Below the pieces are notes generated by a model. It was not told where the DNA came from. It made no database searches and was given only the letters and a program-made list of their open reading frames with translations. From a virus: a stretch of DNA of 64,000 bases. How positions within the stretch are numbered: position 1 is the first letter of the stretch; each line of letters begins with the position of its first letter. Below are positions 51,380-59,720 of the stretch, piece by piece. Location of the stretch: IMG/VR virus record IMGVR_UViG_3300043466_001519, positions 49,986 to 113,985 of that record; one strand, given 5' to 3'. The position numbers and the translations under genes are program-made.

Positions 51380-51542
51380 ATCAATGACTTCTGGTAAAGC
51401 TAAGAAATCTGGTAAGCCTAGAATGGCTCCAAAGGTAGCTCCTCCTAAACCCATCAATGGAAATTTTATGAGAGAAGCTGACATTATTCAAAAAAGAAAG
51501 AGCCCTATGGCTCCAATGAAAAAGAAAAGTTTATCAAAATAA
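51366..51542 (+). CDS. Small basic protein at the end of the late block, 58 aa
   Basis: ATG at 51366 lies inside the end of the preceding gene, in another frame. The protein is Lys/Pro/Met-rich (KSGKPRMAPKVAPPKPING) and ends KKKSLSK. It has the composition of the other members of the basic array and ends 30 bases before the terminator, so it is likely real despite its size. Confidence 0.5.
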   Translation: MAASKSMTSGKAKKSGKPRMAPKVAPPKPINGNFMREADIIQKRKSPMAPMKKKSLSK

Positions 51543-51572
51543 CACGCACCCATTTAGTCTTGTATTAAATGT

Positions 51573-51603
51573 AAAAGCCCTCTTAGTTGAGGGCTTTTTT
51601 TTT
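51573..51603. terminator. Bidirectional terminator between convergent blocks
   Basis: AAAAGCCCTC (51573-51582), loop TTAGTT, and GAGGGCTTTT (51589-51598) form a 10-bp stem, with nine T on the plus strand and a TTTT run on the minus strand. It ends the plus late block and the minus block, which meet here. Confidence 0.9.
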
Positions 51604-51605
51604 CT

Positions 51606-52145
51606 TTATCTAAGAGTGTTATACACTGATAGCACTTTATTAATATATGATTTGTTTCTTGCTTTCTGATAGCACTTGTGTGCAAACACACCATCCGCAT
51701 CATATCTATTTAGTACCCATCGTGTATCTCCTATACAATTTACAGATGTTACAAAATTGTGACTATCTATGTTTCCTACAGATATATTAGTTCCTTCTAG
51801 TCTAATTGTTCCATCTTTGTTAGCTTGTTTAAAAGAAATAAAGTCTTCATTAGATTCATTCTTTATATTTTCCCATAGATCAGGATGCATCACTGTATCA
51901 TCATCGTTGAAATATATATGTCCATGTGTAACTAAATCAAGAGCAAAGTTTCTTTGAGCATTACCTGATGTACTATTAGCATCTTTGATAGCATACCATT
52001 CACAATTATCAGGAATGTTTTCTGGCATATTTAAAAGATCAAATACCACTATCCATCTATATTGATCTCTAGGGATATTTATACTCTTAGAAATAACATG
52101 TAGATTTTCTGGTCTACAAGACGGTGTTATAATATTTAAGAACAT
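51606..52145 (-). CDS. GT-A-like glycosyltransferase candidate, 179 aa
   Basis: Starts FLNIITPSCRPENLHVISKS, a family-2-like opening, and contains YFNDDDTVMHPDLW (about 97-110), the acidic metal/nucleotide-sugar site. ANSTSGNAQRNFALD just before it fits the donor-binding loop of GT2 enzymes. At 179 residues it is a minimal catalytic domain. It overlaps the methyltransferase gene by 10 bases and is the last gene before the terminator. Target unknown: DNA base, virion protein or cell-surface glycan. Confidence 0.65.
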   Translation of the reverse strand: MFLNIITPSCRPENLHVISKSINIPRDQYRWIVVFDLLNMPENIPDNCEWYAIKDANSTSGNAQRNFALDLVTHGHIYFNDDDTVMHPDLWENIKNESNEDFISFKQANKDGTIRLEGTNISVGNIDSHNFVTSVNCIGDTRWVLNRYDADGVFAHKCYQKARNKSYINKVLSVYNTLR

Positions 52146-52792
52146 GGCTTATTGTTTCTATGTAATAAAAGTAGTTTATCATTATTCCATCCAGGAGAAT
52201 GTTTTAAATCATGATTAGCAACTATAAATGTAGCAGAAGAAAAATAATCTGATAAATGATCTATTGCTTTTGAATAATCTTCTTCGTTAGCATCAATAAA
52301 TATATCTTCTACAATTAAGAATCCTCCAGGTTTCAAATGTTTATATGCTACATTGATAAACTTAATCTGATCCTCAAACACATGTGTACTATCGTCAATT
52401 AGTATATCAAAATCACTTCCTGAATAAAGCAATCCTTCTTCAATAGACAATGGATTAGTAACATCCATTTTGAAATATGAACAATTAGGTATACTATCAC
52501 GAATAGCTTTATCTAATCTACTATCAAGCCATTCAAATCCATACAGTTTACCATTAGGAAAGAAATCTCTCCAAGAAAACATTGAATTGTTATCTAATAT
52601 ACCTACTTCTCCTACACGAATATTATTATATCTAATGTTAGAGAATAATAAACTGTATATAGCAGTGTAAGCATGTTTGTGTAAATCTTTATCAGTGTTG
52701 TATGGAGATTTGTCTGTTGGATATTTCACACCAAGCATACATAATTCTGTAATAGAATTAGTTGAGTCTATTGATATATTATTTATTTGCAT
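52136..52792 (-). CDS. SAM-dependent methyltransferase candidate, 218 aa
   Basis: Rossmann-type methyltransferase layout: VGEVGILDNNS (SAM loop region), LYGFEWL (acidic end of strand 2), FDILIDDSTHVFEDQ (motif around strand 4), and LKPGGFLIVEDIF (post-motif strand typical of class I enzymes). It lies between two glycosyltransferase genes and overlaps both, so it probably methylates the same sugar or product. It resembles the macrocin-O-methyltransferase-like group in style, a weak guess. Confidence 0.65.
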   Translation of the reverse strand: MQINNISIDSTNSITELCMLGVKYPTDKSPYNTDKDLHKHAYTAIYSLLFSNIRYNNIRVGEVGILDNNSMFSWRDFFPNGKLYGFEWLDSRLDKAIRDSIPNCSYFKMDVTNPLSIEEGLLYSGSDFDILIDDSTHVFEDQIKFINVAYKHLKPGGFLIVEDIFIDANEEDYSKAIDHLSDYFSSATFIVANHDLKHSPGWNNDKLLLLHRNNKPCS

Positions 52793-53534
52793 TGATGTAG
52801 TCTTTTAGCATTTGTGCATAGTTTTTATTCCATTGAGGAGTGAGATGAACATCTCCTGTAGGGATCTGTCCTTTTCTTCTTAATTGTTCTACATATTGAC
52901 TATGTCTTTGTATGACGTTAGGTCTATCTGCAGTGTCTGTTCCCATACCTGATTGATGATATCCTCTACCGCCCCACATATAAAACCAAGAACATTCTTC
53001 ATTAGGAGGATCAGCTAATACCACTTTATCTCTTCCTAAGTTATGTATAGCTACAACTAACGTCATATCTCCACCAGCGTTCTCTATTGGACTCTTACCA
53101 ATTTCTTCCCAAGCTTTCTTGCTATATACAATACCTGAGTTACCAAGAGCCATCAATTGTGTTATGTTAGGTTCATTATAGAAGACACCATTTTGCCAAT
53201 GTAACAGATTAGTGTTTGGTTTCCAAAACTTAGCTATGTTAGATAGATGATTGCTTAATGCTACATCATCATCATCCCATACAGCAATAAGTTCTCCAGA
53301 ACATCTCTCTATAGCATAGTTTTCTTTCTCTCCAATAGTAGAGAATGTTTCATCCATATTATAAATTTTTATTTCTGGATGATCGTATACCAATTTTTGT
53401 AGAGGGTAGTCATTAACTATAATAAGTTCTTTCTTACCTGGATACTCTTGTAGGAGGAAACTTTGAATAGCTTCCTCCAGAGTATCTACTCTTCCATAGG
53501 TTATACATTTGCAACTAATGAAAGGATATTCCAT
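52779..53534 (-). CDS. Family 2-type glycosyltransferase, 251 aa
   Basis: PFISCKCITYGRVDTLEEAI and LLQEYPGKKELIIVNDYP are the standard GT2 N-terminus, ENYAIERCSGELIAVWDDDD holds the D-x-D site, and GGDMTLVVAIHN follows. No membrane segment. ATG 53534 is preferred because it leaves 1 base after the upstream stop; the longer TTG form would overlap that gene. First of a three-gene glycan unit (GT2, methyltransferase, GT) with overlapping ends. Confidence 0.75.
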   Translation of the reverse strand: MEYPFISCKCITYGRVDTLEEAIQSFLLQEYPGKKELIIVNDYPLQKLVYDHPEIKIYNMDETFSTIGEKENYAIERCSGELIAVWDDDDVALSNHLSNIAKFWKPNTNLLHWQNGVFYNEPNITQLMALGNSGIVYSKKAWEEIGKSPIENAGGDMTLVVAIHNLGRDKVVLADPPNEECSWFYMWGGRGYHQSGMGTDTADRPNVIQRHSQYVEQLRRKGQIPTGDVHLTPQWNKNYAQMLKDYINANK

Positions 53535-53535
53535 A

Positions 53536-53826
53536 TTACCAAATATGTACAATGTCAAATATAGAAACTAACATAACATCTTCATTCTCTGACAAAGGAA
53601 TGATTAATGTTTTATCTCTTAATGCTGTAGGATCTACTAACACTTCACAACCAATAACAAGATCTGGATCTGTAATAGCTGTTCCTACACTGTGCACTTT
53701 CAATCTACTCATTTTCTTAAGTAGTTCTTTCTGCAACGCTTCTTTTGTATTCTCATCTACAATAAGCTTACTCTCTTCTTTCTTTGGCATCTCTAAATAG
53801 ATGCGATTTCCTAATAACTTTGCCAT
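53536..53826 (-). CDS. GroES-like co-chaperonin candidate, 96 aa
   Basis: About the size of GroES with similar features: an opening near GNRIYLEMP, HSVGTAITDPDLVIGCEVLV in the place of the GroES VGxG...DxVL strands, and an end with ENEDVMLVSIFDIVHIW resembling the closing EEYLIL...DILA strands. It may act with host GroEL to fold virion proteins, like T4 gp31. Similarity is only at pattern level, so this is tentative. Confidence 0.5.
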   Translation of the reverse strand: MAKLLGNRIYLEMPKKEESKLIVDENTKEALQKELLKKMSRLKVHSVGTAITDPDLVIGCEVLVDPTALRDKTLIIPLSENEDVMLVSIFDIVHIW

Positions 53827-53828
53827 TT

Positions 53829-54107
53829 TTATCCTTTGTATTCAGTTAGTTTAATAAATTTTTGTGCATCTTCAGCGTTTAGTTCAATCTCTGATTGTAC
53901 AGTTTCACGAACTTTTTTGAATCCTTTCATTCTGTTAGTCTTAAGATCAATGTCTGGTTGCTCTGTAACTCTCTCATTGAAGTCATCTAAGATGATGATT
54001 AATCCTCCTGCATCATTAGCTAATGTTCTAATGATTTTGTTAACGTTTAAAGAGGCTAAATACTCTTTGTCGCCAATCTTGGCTGTGTAAAAAAATTGGT
54101 TTCTCAT
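53829..54107 (-). CDS. Conserved hypothetical phage protein, 92 aa
   Basis: Pattern FYTAKIGDKEYLASLNVNKI, LIIILDDFNERV, QPDIDLKTNRMKGFKK, ETVQSEIELNAEDAQKF, which I recognise as a small phage protein without known function. It is acidic overall, with a beta-rich middle. Position beside GroES-like and thioredoxin genes suggests early metabolism or protein-quality functions. Confidence 0.6.
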   Translation of the reverse strand: MRNQFFYTAKIGDKEYLASLNVNKIIRTLANDAGGLIIILDDFNERVTEQPDIDLKTNRMKGFKKVRETVQSEIELNAEDAQKFIKLTEYKG

Positions 54108-54122
54108 ATTACTTGTTTTTAA

Positions 54123-54386
54123 TTATTCGTCTTTGCCTGAGAAGTTAATCTCATCTAAAATTCCATTATATGTATGTAACGGAATAGATCCAGAAATTCT
54201 ATGAACTTCTTTTCCATCTTTCTTAAATACTAATGTAGGAACATTTCTTACATTATGTTGTCTAGCTATTTCCATATCTTTATCAATATCGATATTGGTA
54301 ATACCTTCAACTCCTTTTAGTGTTTCAGATAACACTCTACATGGGCCACACCATGTTGCACTAAATTTTAATACTTCTATGCTCAT
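54123..54386 (-). CDS. Thioredoxin-like protein, 87 aa
   Basis: WCGPC at 12-16 is the redox-active site and VRNVPTLVF contains the cis-proline. At 87 residues it is short, closer to phage or glutaredoxin-like thioredoxins, with the N-terminal strand trimmed. It could supply electrons for nucleotide reduction or keep proteins reduced; no ribonucleotide reductase is in this window. Cytoplasmic. Confidence 0.85.
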   Translation of the reverse strand: MSIEVLKFSATWCGPCRVLSETLKGVEGITNIDIDKDMEIARQHNVRNVPTLVFKKDGKEVHRISGSIPLHTYNGILDEINFSGKDE

Positions 54387-54387
54387 G

Positions 54388-55035
54388 TTAATTATATTCT
54401 AGGTCTAATATTTTACCCACAAGATCACTTCTGTGGTTTGCTTTAAGTTTAATCCATTCTATACCTTCTATCTTCTTAGAAAGCTCAATCGCATAAGAAA
54501 GTCCTGTATAGGATTCTTTAATATCCTTTTGCTCATTGTCACCATTAATGATGATTTTACCTGTTTTACCAAGTCTTGTTAGAATAGCTAACATTTCTCC
54601 TTTAGTTAGATTTTGTGCTTCTTCTACAACAAGAACATCATCAATTGTCTTTCCTCTAATAAACTGTACAGGATATGCTAAGATTTTTTTGTTCTTAACA
54701 AGTTCACCAATCTTCACTTTATCATAGCACTTCTCAAGGTTTTCTTGAAAAGCTTCTAAGTAAGGATTGAATTTGTCTTCTAGATCTCCTGGTAAAAATC
54801 CTAATGATCCACCCACTTCAATTGTAGCTCTAGTGACATAAACATGATTACATTGTTTTTTCATCAAGAAGTCTAAAGCTGATTGAGCACATATTAATGA
54901 CTTACCACTTCCAGCTCTACCAGTTACAATGACTATCTGATTGTTAATAATCAATTCTTTAGCAAGCTTTTGTTCTTCGTTAAGAGTGATATTATATTTA
55001 ATCTCACCCTTTCTTTCCCTGTTAGGTTCTTTCAT
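54388..55035 (-). CDS. phoH: PhoH-like ATPase, 215 aa
   Basis: Walker A at 39-46 (GRAGSGKS), Walker B-like VVEEAQNLTKGEM, a sensor-like IIINGDNEQKD, and an arginine-finger region near KANHRSDLVGKIL. This is the PhoH family, an RNA-associated ATPase/helicase-like group common in phages. N-terminal segment about 18-28 (LNEEQKLAKEL) is the family's lead-in. Overlaps the HNH gene upstream by 14 bases. Confidence 0.8.
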   Translation of the reverse strand: MKEPNRERKGEIKYNITLNEEQKLAKELIINNQIVIVTGRAGSGKSLICAQSALDFLMKKQCNHVYVTRATIEVGGSLGFLPGDLEDKFNPYLEAFQENLEKCYDKVKIGELVKNKKILAYPVQFIRGKTIDDVLVVEEAQNLTKGEMLAILTRLGKTGKIIINGDNEQKDIKESYTGLSYAIELSKKIEGIEWIKLKANHRSDLVGKILDLEYN

Positions 55036-55498
55036 ATTTGGTTAGTAAATAATTACGTCTTTTATTTACCTCTTCATATCTGTACATGTCGTTCTCAACA
55101 TTAGAATGCTCCTCTAGGGTCAAAAGTATGATATTTTCTTCATCTAGACAAGCTTCTGGATATTTTTCTTTAGGTAGAATGTGATGAAAGAACACACTTA
55201 ATGGTTCTTTTCCCAAAAATTTTCCACTAACAGCACTCTTTTTGTCACTTTTTTTCCAGTAAGAAATAAAAAACTCAAACATTTCAGCTGTTTTTAGTTT
55301 TTTTTCTATTTGTTTTGATAGTTTAGAAGAGGTTCTTTGCATGACATGTCCGTTATTATGAACATTTTTATCCTTATTGTATGAAATACTAGACATTCTA
55401 GTATTTAAGCCCTTACCAGATGATGGCAAGGGCTTTCTAGATTTATGAGCAAAACAATATTCACTGTCTGCATTTTTTCCACATACTTTACATTTCAT
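55022..55498 (-). CDS. HNH-type protein with N-terminal zinc finger, 158 aa
   Basis: C3, C6, C15 and H18 form a small zinc site. H105-H106 in FHHILPKEK, N122 and H131 (LLTLEEHSNVE) give an HNH-like core. Unlike the homing endonucleases, it is tightly packed in the replication operon (start shares the stop of the MazG-like gene), so it may serve recombination or packaging rather than homing. Substrate unknown. Confidence 0.65.
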   Translation of the reverse strand: MKCKVCGKNADSEYCFAHKSRKPLPSSGKGLNTRMSSISYNKDKNVHNNGHVMQRTSSKLSKQIEKKLKTAEMFEFFISYWKKSDKKSAVSGKFLGKEPLSVFFHHILPKEKYPEACLDEENIILLTLEEHSNVENDMYRYEEVNKRRNYLLTKYERT

Positions 55499-55890
55499 TA
55501 TGTGTGTGATTGATTTTTCATAACAAAATCAATATGATCAGTAACAGTTCTTACTCCTCCAGAAATAGGAGGAATCATTTCTTTTGCATCATCTTTAACA
55601 AACTGACCTCCCACCATCTTACCTGTACGCTTAGAGATTACATTGTATGCACTCTCTAAACATTCTGTAAGTTTCAATCCTTGCATTTCTGCTTGGATGA
55701 TGATGGTTACTAATATGTCACCTAATGCATCAATCACTTCTGCTCTATTATCTGTATCGATTGCATCAATAAGTTCTTGCACTTCTTCTTCTGTTTTATC
55801 AGCTTGTGCTCTTGGTGTTCCATTCTCTAGAATACCTTTCTGTGCTGCCCATGCTATAACAAGAGCTTCTAATTCACCGTAACTTCTCAT
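55498..55890 (-). CDS. MazG-like nucleotide pyrophosphohydrolase, 130 aa
   Basis: All-alpha NTP-PPase signature: EEEVQELIDAI (ExxE), then EVIDALGDILVTI (ExxD), with a C-terminal basic segment (KRTGKMVGGQFVKDD). The enzyme would hydrolyse dNTPs or alarmone-like nucleotides to monophosphates. Located between ThyX and an HNH protein, so it fits nucleotide-pool control. It overlaps the ThyX gene by 4 bases. Confidence 0.8.
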   Translation of the reverse strand: MRSYGELEALVIAWAAQKGILENGTPRAQADKTEEEVQELIDAIDTDNRAEVIDALGDILVTIIIQAEMQGLKLTECLESAYNVISKRTGKMVGGQFVKDDAKEMIPPISGGVRTVTDHIDFVMKNQSHT

Positions 55891-56543
55891 AATTTAAACG
55901 CTTTAATGGTTTGTTCGAAGGGATTTCCTTCTATTGTTTTTACTAATTCTAACATTTGTTGTGCTAATTCTCTCACTTCCACTTGGGCATGTTCAGAATT
56001 TCTTAATCCTTGAAAATGTGCAAAGCTTCTAAAGTTGAATGATATATCCATTGTTATCTGGCTATTCATTGTTTTAAAGAATCTAGCTGATTCCTTAGCT
56101 CTCTTTCTTCCTAATATAGGAGAAAGATCTTCTAAACATTGATGATATAACTTATTCATTACAGCAGATTGTGTAGCTAATGTATCTGCCCAATGAGTTA
56201 AAATTCCATGTTCAGTAGAACTCTCATGTCCTAATAACCAATCTTCAGGAATATAAGTTTTGTCTTCTTTTAGTTCTTTGTATCTAGCACTCTCTCCATT
56301 TATACTTACACCAATACGATGCTTTAATAAATGAATGTGCGTAGCTTGGTCTACATTAACTAAGAAGTGCAATTGACTTTTCTCAAAAGGCGTATGATGT
56401 CCTTCTGAAGCTAACATACTTAATAGAGCAGGAATCCTTTGTTCTTTCTCTGGTGTAATTTCTCTAGATGTAGAAGTCCACGCAGAACTTGCGTGAATTC
56501 TATCATCTCCATAATATCCAATGAGTTCACATGTGTTGTTCAT
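55887..56543 (-). CDS. thyX: Flavin-dependent thymidylate synthase ThyX, 218 aa
   Basis: Makes dTMP from dUMP with FAD and methylene-tetrahydrofolate. The ThyX motif appears as KHRIGVSINGESARY (the family's RHR...S.N..S.R, first Arg replaced by Lys), preceded by EGHHTPFEKSQLHF, the typical FAD/dUMP-binding His/Glu strand. Length is normal. It sits beside dNMP kinase and MazG-like genes, so the phage can make its own dTTP. Confidence 0.85.
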   Translation of the reverse strand: MNNTCELIGYYGDDRIHASSAWTSTSREITPEKEQRIPALLSMLASEGHHTPFEKSQLHFLVNVDQATHIHLLKHRIGVSINGESARYKELKEDKTYIPEDWLLGHESSTEHGILTHWADTLATQSAVMNKLYHQCLEDLSPILGRKRAKESARFFKTMNSQITMDISFNFRSFAHFQGLRNSEHAQVEVRELAQQMLELVKTIEGNPFEQTIKAFKL

Positions 56544-56544
56544 T

Positions 56545-56793
56545 TTATTTTAAAATTAATGTTGATACTAATAATCCAAACATACTTCCAAATGCTGCAC
56601 CTAGTGCATACATTATTCTGTCAGTCAGTGTTCCAAAAGCCACCTTCTTTACATTCCAGCTCCAGATCAAAGAGATCATGAAAGCACACACAAACACTCC
56701 TAAGAAAAACTCTTTACTTAAGAAGTATGTATTAATTGCTACAAAGAACACTTGTACGAATCCTGTTGTAAATAATTTTATTTCATCTCTCAT
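56545..56793 (-). CDS. Small membrane protein, 82 aa
   Basis: About three hydrophobic segments (residues about 9-22, 28-45, 60-80; YALGAAFGSMFGLLVSTLIL last) with a Trp-Asn/Lys-Lys turn in the middle. I recognise this as a small membrane protein found in many phages next to nucleotide genes; function unknown. A second holin is possible, but the lysis genes are elsewhere. Confidence 0.6.
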   Translation of the reverse strand: MRDEIKLFTTGFVQVFFVAINTYFLSKEFFLGVFVCAFMISLIWSWNVKKVAFGTLTDRIMYALGAAFGSMFGLLVSTLILK

Positions 56794-57569
56794 TAGAATC
56801 TTCCTAATTGGTCAGGATGTAAATCCTTAACGTTATCACTTTGCCAAAATTCTTTGGTATCTACATCCATAATAGTTAACTGACCATTCCAGCCAGCACC
56901 TGTATCCAGATTCCATAGATTTCCAAATTGCTTTGGTTCTCCATTCATTGCTGTATGGCCTATGTAGATTTCTTTAAATTGCTCAAGAGCTTTAAACTTA
57001 CCTGGTCGGTTTTTATCACCAAAAGCTGAACGTGCTCCTGATAATACACTTCTATCCCAATGACATTCTCTAGCTATACTTCCTGCATTAACAGATGCAT
57101 TTGCTTGTAACTCAAACATTGTTCTATCAGAAACATTTCCAACACTAAGTTCAATAGGTGTTAATGTGTAATCCCATCCAGCATGTATGAACAATCTATT
57201 CTCATCATCTATATACCAGTCAACTTGATTTTTCCAAAATGCTTTATGGGAGTCTTCAGTCATTTTACCTGTACGTACATAAGCATCTAATGTAGCTTGA
57301 CCACCTTGTTGTGTCCAAATAAGTGGTGTAGCACCCATTTCAAACCAATCATAACACCAAACATCATGATTACCACGTATGGCAACCAGATTCTTTATAG
57401 ACAACAATGTGTCTACACATTCAGGAACTTCATTCCATCCATCAGCTATATCTCCTAGAGAAATAAGTAGGTCTGACTCTTTGTCAAACCCACTTTTTTC
57501 TAACACTTGGAGAAGAGCTTTATTGGATCCATGGATGTCTCCACAGACCATTGTTCTTTGTTTCTTCAT
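56793..57569 (-). CDS. PPP-family metallophosphatase, 258 aa
   Basis: Serine/threonine-phosphatase-type motifs in order: GDIHG (10-14), SLGDIADGW, AIRGNHDVW, LFIHAGWD and a late YIGHTAMN. This is the lambda-phosphatase or diadenosine-tetraphosphatase group; the specific substrate cannot be told. All metal ligands are present. Start ATG overlaps the stop of the dNMP kinase gene by 4 bases. It differs in subfamily from the phosphoesterase at 1351. Confidence 0.8.
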   Translation of the reverse strand: MKKQRTMVCGDIHGSNKALLQVLEKSGFDKESDLLISLGDIADGWNEVPECVDTLLSIKNLVAIRGNHDVWCYDWFEMGATPLIWTQQGGQATLDAYVRTGKMTEDSHKAFWKNQVDWYIDDENRLFIHAGWDYTLTPIELSVGNVSDRTMFELQANASVNAGSIARECHWDRSVLSGARSAFGDKNRPGKFKALEQFKEIYIGHTAMNGEPKQFGNLWNLDTGAGWNGQLTIMDVDTKEFWQSDNVKDLHPDQLGRF

Positions 57570-58327
57570 ATTATTTGTTCTTTAATTAATATTTCTTTTA
57601 CTTTTTCTATAAGATCTTCTATAGTTCCATCATTGATAATTTCATAATCAAACTCCGCATCATCAAGAGCTGTTTCACTTGGATGCAATGATTCATTATT
57701 GTTATCAGTTTCATCCCATGTCCATAGTTTGAATGTTTCAAACCAGGTAAACCCTTCATTGGCAGCTAGTTCTTCCCAAACACCATCTGATAAATCAACA
57801 TACCCCATATCTTTAAGGATTGCTTTAACTTTCTCATCTGAATATTTAGTATTATTGTTTCTAACAACTCTGATAGTGATTCCTCCTTTTTCTTTTACAA
57901 CTTCCATCTCATTAGGAAATCGCATATCTGTAATAATCCAATCAGGATAATGAAGAGTCCTATTCCCGTAATTGACACCATCTTTAGTGTAAGCGTGATT
58001 ATATTTTTCATAGTATTTATAGTCAGCAAACAAAGCATTCACCCATACATTTGTATGTAATCCATCACGCATTGCTTCTGTACCAAGTTTTTGAAGAAAC
58101 TCTCTGTATGTCATTTCCCATTCAAGACTCATGGGTTGTTTCTTAAACTCTTGGTCTTCAAAGTTTTCTACAGGAGTGCCACAAAGTATTGATCCAATCA
58201 ATTTTAATTTACCAGCAAACTTTTTGATTTCAAACACTTGACCTTTATTTGTTAAACAAAGACCTTGTATAATTTCTCCAATAGTGTCCTTTCCAGAACC
58301 TATCTTACCGTTAATACCTATTATCAT
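57566..58327 (-). CDS. Deoxynucleoside monophosphate kinase-like protein, 253 aa
   Basis: P-loop at 4-15 (GINGKIGSGKDT) and WIITDMRFPNEMEVV, the strand with the phage dNMP kinase DxRFPNE motif. WEMTYREFLQKLGTEAMRDG resembles the family's LID/substrate region. It would phosphorylate dNMPs made by ThyX or recycled from host DNA. It is longer than average, with a variable middle. Follows recA by 2 bases. Confidence 0.75.
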   Translation of the reverse strand: MIIGINGKIGSGKDTIGEIIQGLCLTNKGQVFEIKKFAGKLKLIGSILCGTPVENFEDQEFKKQPMSLEWEMTYREFLQKLGTEAMRDGLHTNVWVNALFADYKYYEKYNHAYTKDGVNYGNRTLHYPDWIITDMRFPNEMEVVKEKGGITIRVVRNNNTKYSDEKVKAILKDMGYVDLSDGVWEELAANEGFTWFETFKLWTWDETDNNNESLHPSETALDDAEFDYEIINDGTIEDLIEKVKEILIKEQII

Positions 58328-58329
58328 AT

Positions 58330-59403
58330 TTAATCAAATAAATTAGTTGATGTTGGAACTTGTGGAACAACATCTTCTTCCACTTCTATTTCCTCTACAG
58401 GAAGATCAGTTTCATTAATCTTAGCTACAATCTTCTCTTTTAATTCATCATAGAATTCTGGATTGTCAAGGATTAATTGTTTAAATTCTTCTAAATCATA
58501 TTTAGTTCCATCAACAGTCATTGTCTTACCATACTTACGTCCTAATTCAAACTCATTAAGAAGACTCATCATCTCATCAAGTTTGTCTATACCCACTCCA
58601 TACACTATTTCAAACTCTGATTTTCTATATGGTGGAGACATCTTGTTCTTGATAGCTTTTAACTTAGTAATGTTACCATAGTTTACATCACCATCTTTAG
58701 CTAAAGTTCTAGACACTTCTATACGAACATCTGCATAGAATTTAAGAGCATGACCACCCTGAGTTGTTGTAGGATTACCAAACATAACACCAATCTTCTC
58801 TCTATATTGGGATATTACAATGACACATGTATTATGTTGTGATAGAGCACCCTTAAGTTTTGGATAGGCATTACTGTTCAATAAAGCTTTTCTACCTATT
58901 GTAGAATCACCTACATCACCATCTAACATCTTCTTAGGAATTAATGATGAATCACTATCTATTATTACAAGATCAATCTCTCCAGTGTTAATCATTTCCA
59001 TAGCAATGTTAAATCCTTCCTCACCACATGATGGTTGAGAAATTAGCATCTTAGTTGTATCCACTCCTAACTGTTTGAAATAATTCTTATCAACAGCATG
59101 TTCACCATCGATATACAACACAGTACCTCCTGCTTTTTGACATTCTGCTGCAGCATGTCCACAAATAGTTGATTTACCTGTGCCTTCCCAGCCCATCAAT
59201 TCATAAAGTTTACCTTTTACAAATCCTCCTACACCAAGAGTGATGTGATCAAAACCAATACTACCTGTACTAATTACATCATAATCTCCTCCTGTTTTAG
59301 AGTCTAATGCTAATATTGAACCAACACCATAGGTCTTGTTCAACTTGTCCATTGCTTCTTGAAACTTGTTATTAGTTTCTTTTGCTTTTACTGTTTTTGC
59401 CAT
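58330..59403 (-). CDS. recA: RecA-type recombinase, 357 aa
   Basis: Walker A GWEGTGKST at 71-79, LYIDGEHAVD, Walker B-like VIIDSDSSLIPKKM, the loop around NTCVIVISQYREKIGVMFG, and TTTQGGHALKFYADVRIEV typical of RecA. The acidic C-terminus is conserved in style (PVEEIEVEEDVVPQ). It catalyses strand exchange for phage recombination and repair. A terminator lies upstream and a -7-like box (59425-59432) precedes it, so it starts its own transcript. Confidence 0.9.
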   Translation of the reverse strand: MAKTVKAKETNNKFQEAMDKLNKTYGVGSILALDSKTGGDYDVISTGSIGFDHITLGVGGFVKGKLYELMGWEGTGKSTICGHAAAECQKAGGTVLYIDGEHAVDKNYFKQLGVDTTKMLISQPSCGEEGFNIAMEMINTGEIDLVIIDSDSSLIPKKMLDGDVGDSTIGRKALLNSNAYPKLKGALSQHNTCVIVISQYREKIGVMFGNPTTTQGGHALKFYADVRIEVSRTLAKDGDVNYGNITKLKAIKNKMSPPYRKSEFEIVYGVGIDKLDEMMSLLNEFELGRKYGKTMTVDGTKYDLEEFKQLILDNPEFYDELKEKIVAKINETDLPVEEIEVEEDVVPQVPTSTNLFD

Positions 59404-59424
59404 TATTTAATTGTTTTTAATATT

Positions 59425-59432
59425 TAAAGATA
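59425..59432 (-). promoter_or_regulatory. Possible -7 element of the recA unit
   Basis: On the minus strand this reads TATCTTTA, the same as the -7-like box at 1314. The -33 region is weak (TTAG 20 bases upstream). The position between a terminator and recA supports a promoter. Confidence 0.35.
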
Positions 59433-59468
59433 ACGATTTTTCTGCTTATTTCCTAACCTATTGAGGAT

Positions 59469-59494
59469 AAAAAAGCCCCGAATTTCTTCAGGGC
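59469..59494 (-). terminator. Rho-independent terminator before recA
   Basis: On the minus strand, GCCCTGAA (59494-59487) pairs with TTCGGGGC (59482-59475; one G-U) around GAAA, followed by six T. It ends the small-gene operon running from the right edge to 59525. Confidence 0.85.
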
Positions 59495-59524
59495 CTTCTC
59501 AACAATTAAAAACAGTATCAGAAA

Positions 59525-59689
59525 TTATTTTTTTAACTCAGTATTATTTTTTGATCTTTCTGTATAAGGACAATGTCTACACTGCCCACCACAGCAAAAT
59601 CCTTTTTGCTTTAAGTATTTTTCTGTGAATATGATTCTACCTTCTTCTAGATAGTAATCTACATGTTCTATAAAATCTTTCTTTGCCAT
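59525..59689 (-). CDS. DUF5522-like Cys-rich small protein, 54 aa
   Basis: Residues about 11-45 read YYLEEGRIIFTEKYLKQKGF followed by CCGGQCRHCPY, the signature of the small DUF5522 family found widely in Bacteroidetes. The four Cys and His probably bind zinc or an Fe-S cluster. The N-terminus (MAKKDFIEHVD) is short and the C-terminus basic. It is the last gene before the terminator. A host-like gene in a phage suggests capture; function unknown. Confidence 0.65.
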   Translation of the reverse strand: MAKKDFIEHVDYYLEEGRIIFTEKYLKQKGFCCGGQCRHCPYTERSKNNTELKK

Positions 59690-59720
59690 AACTTGTAAAT
59701 TTCATATCGCAATCTACAAC

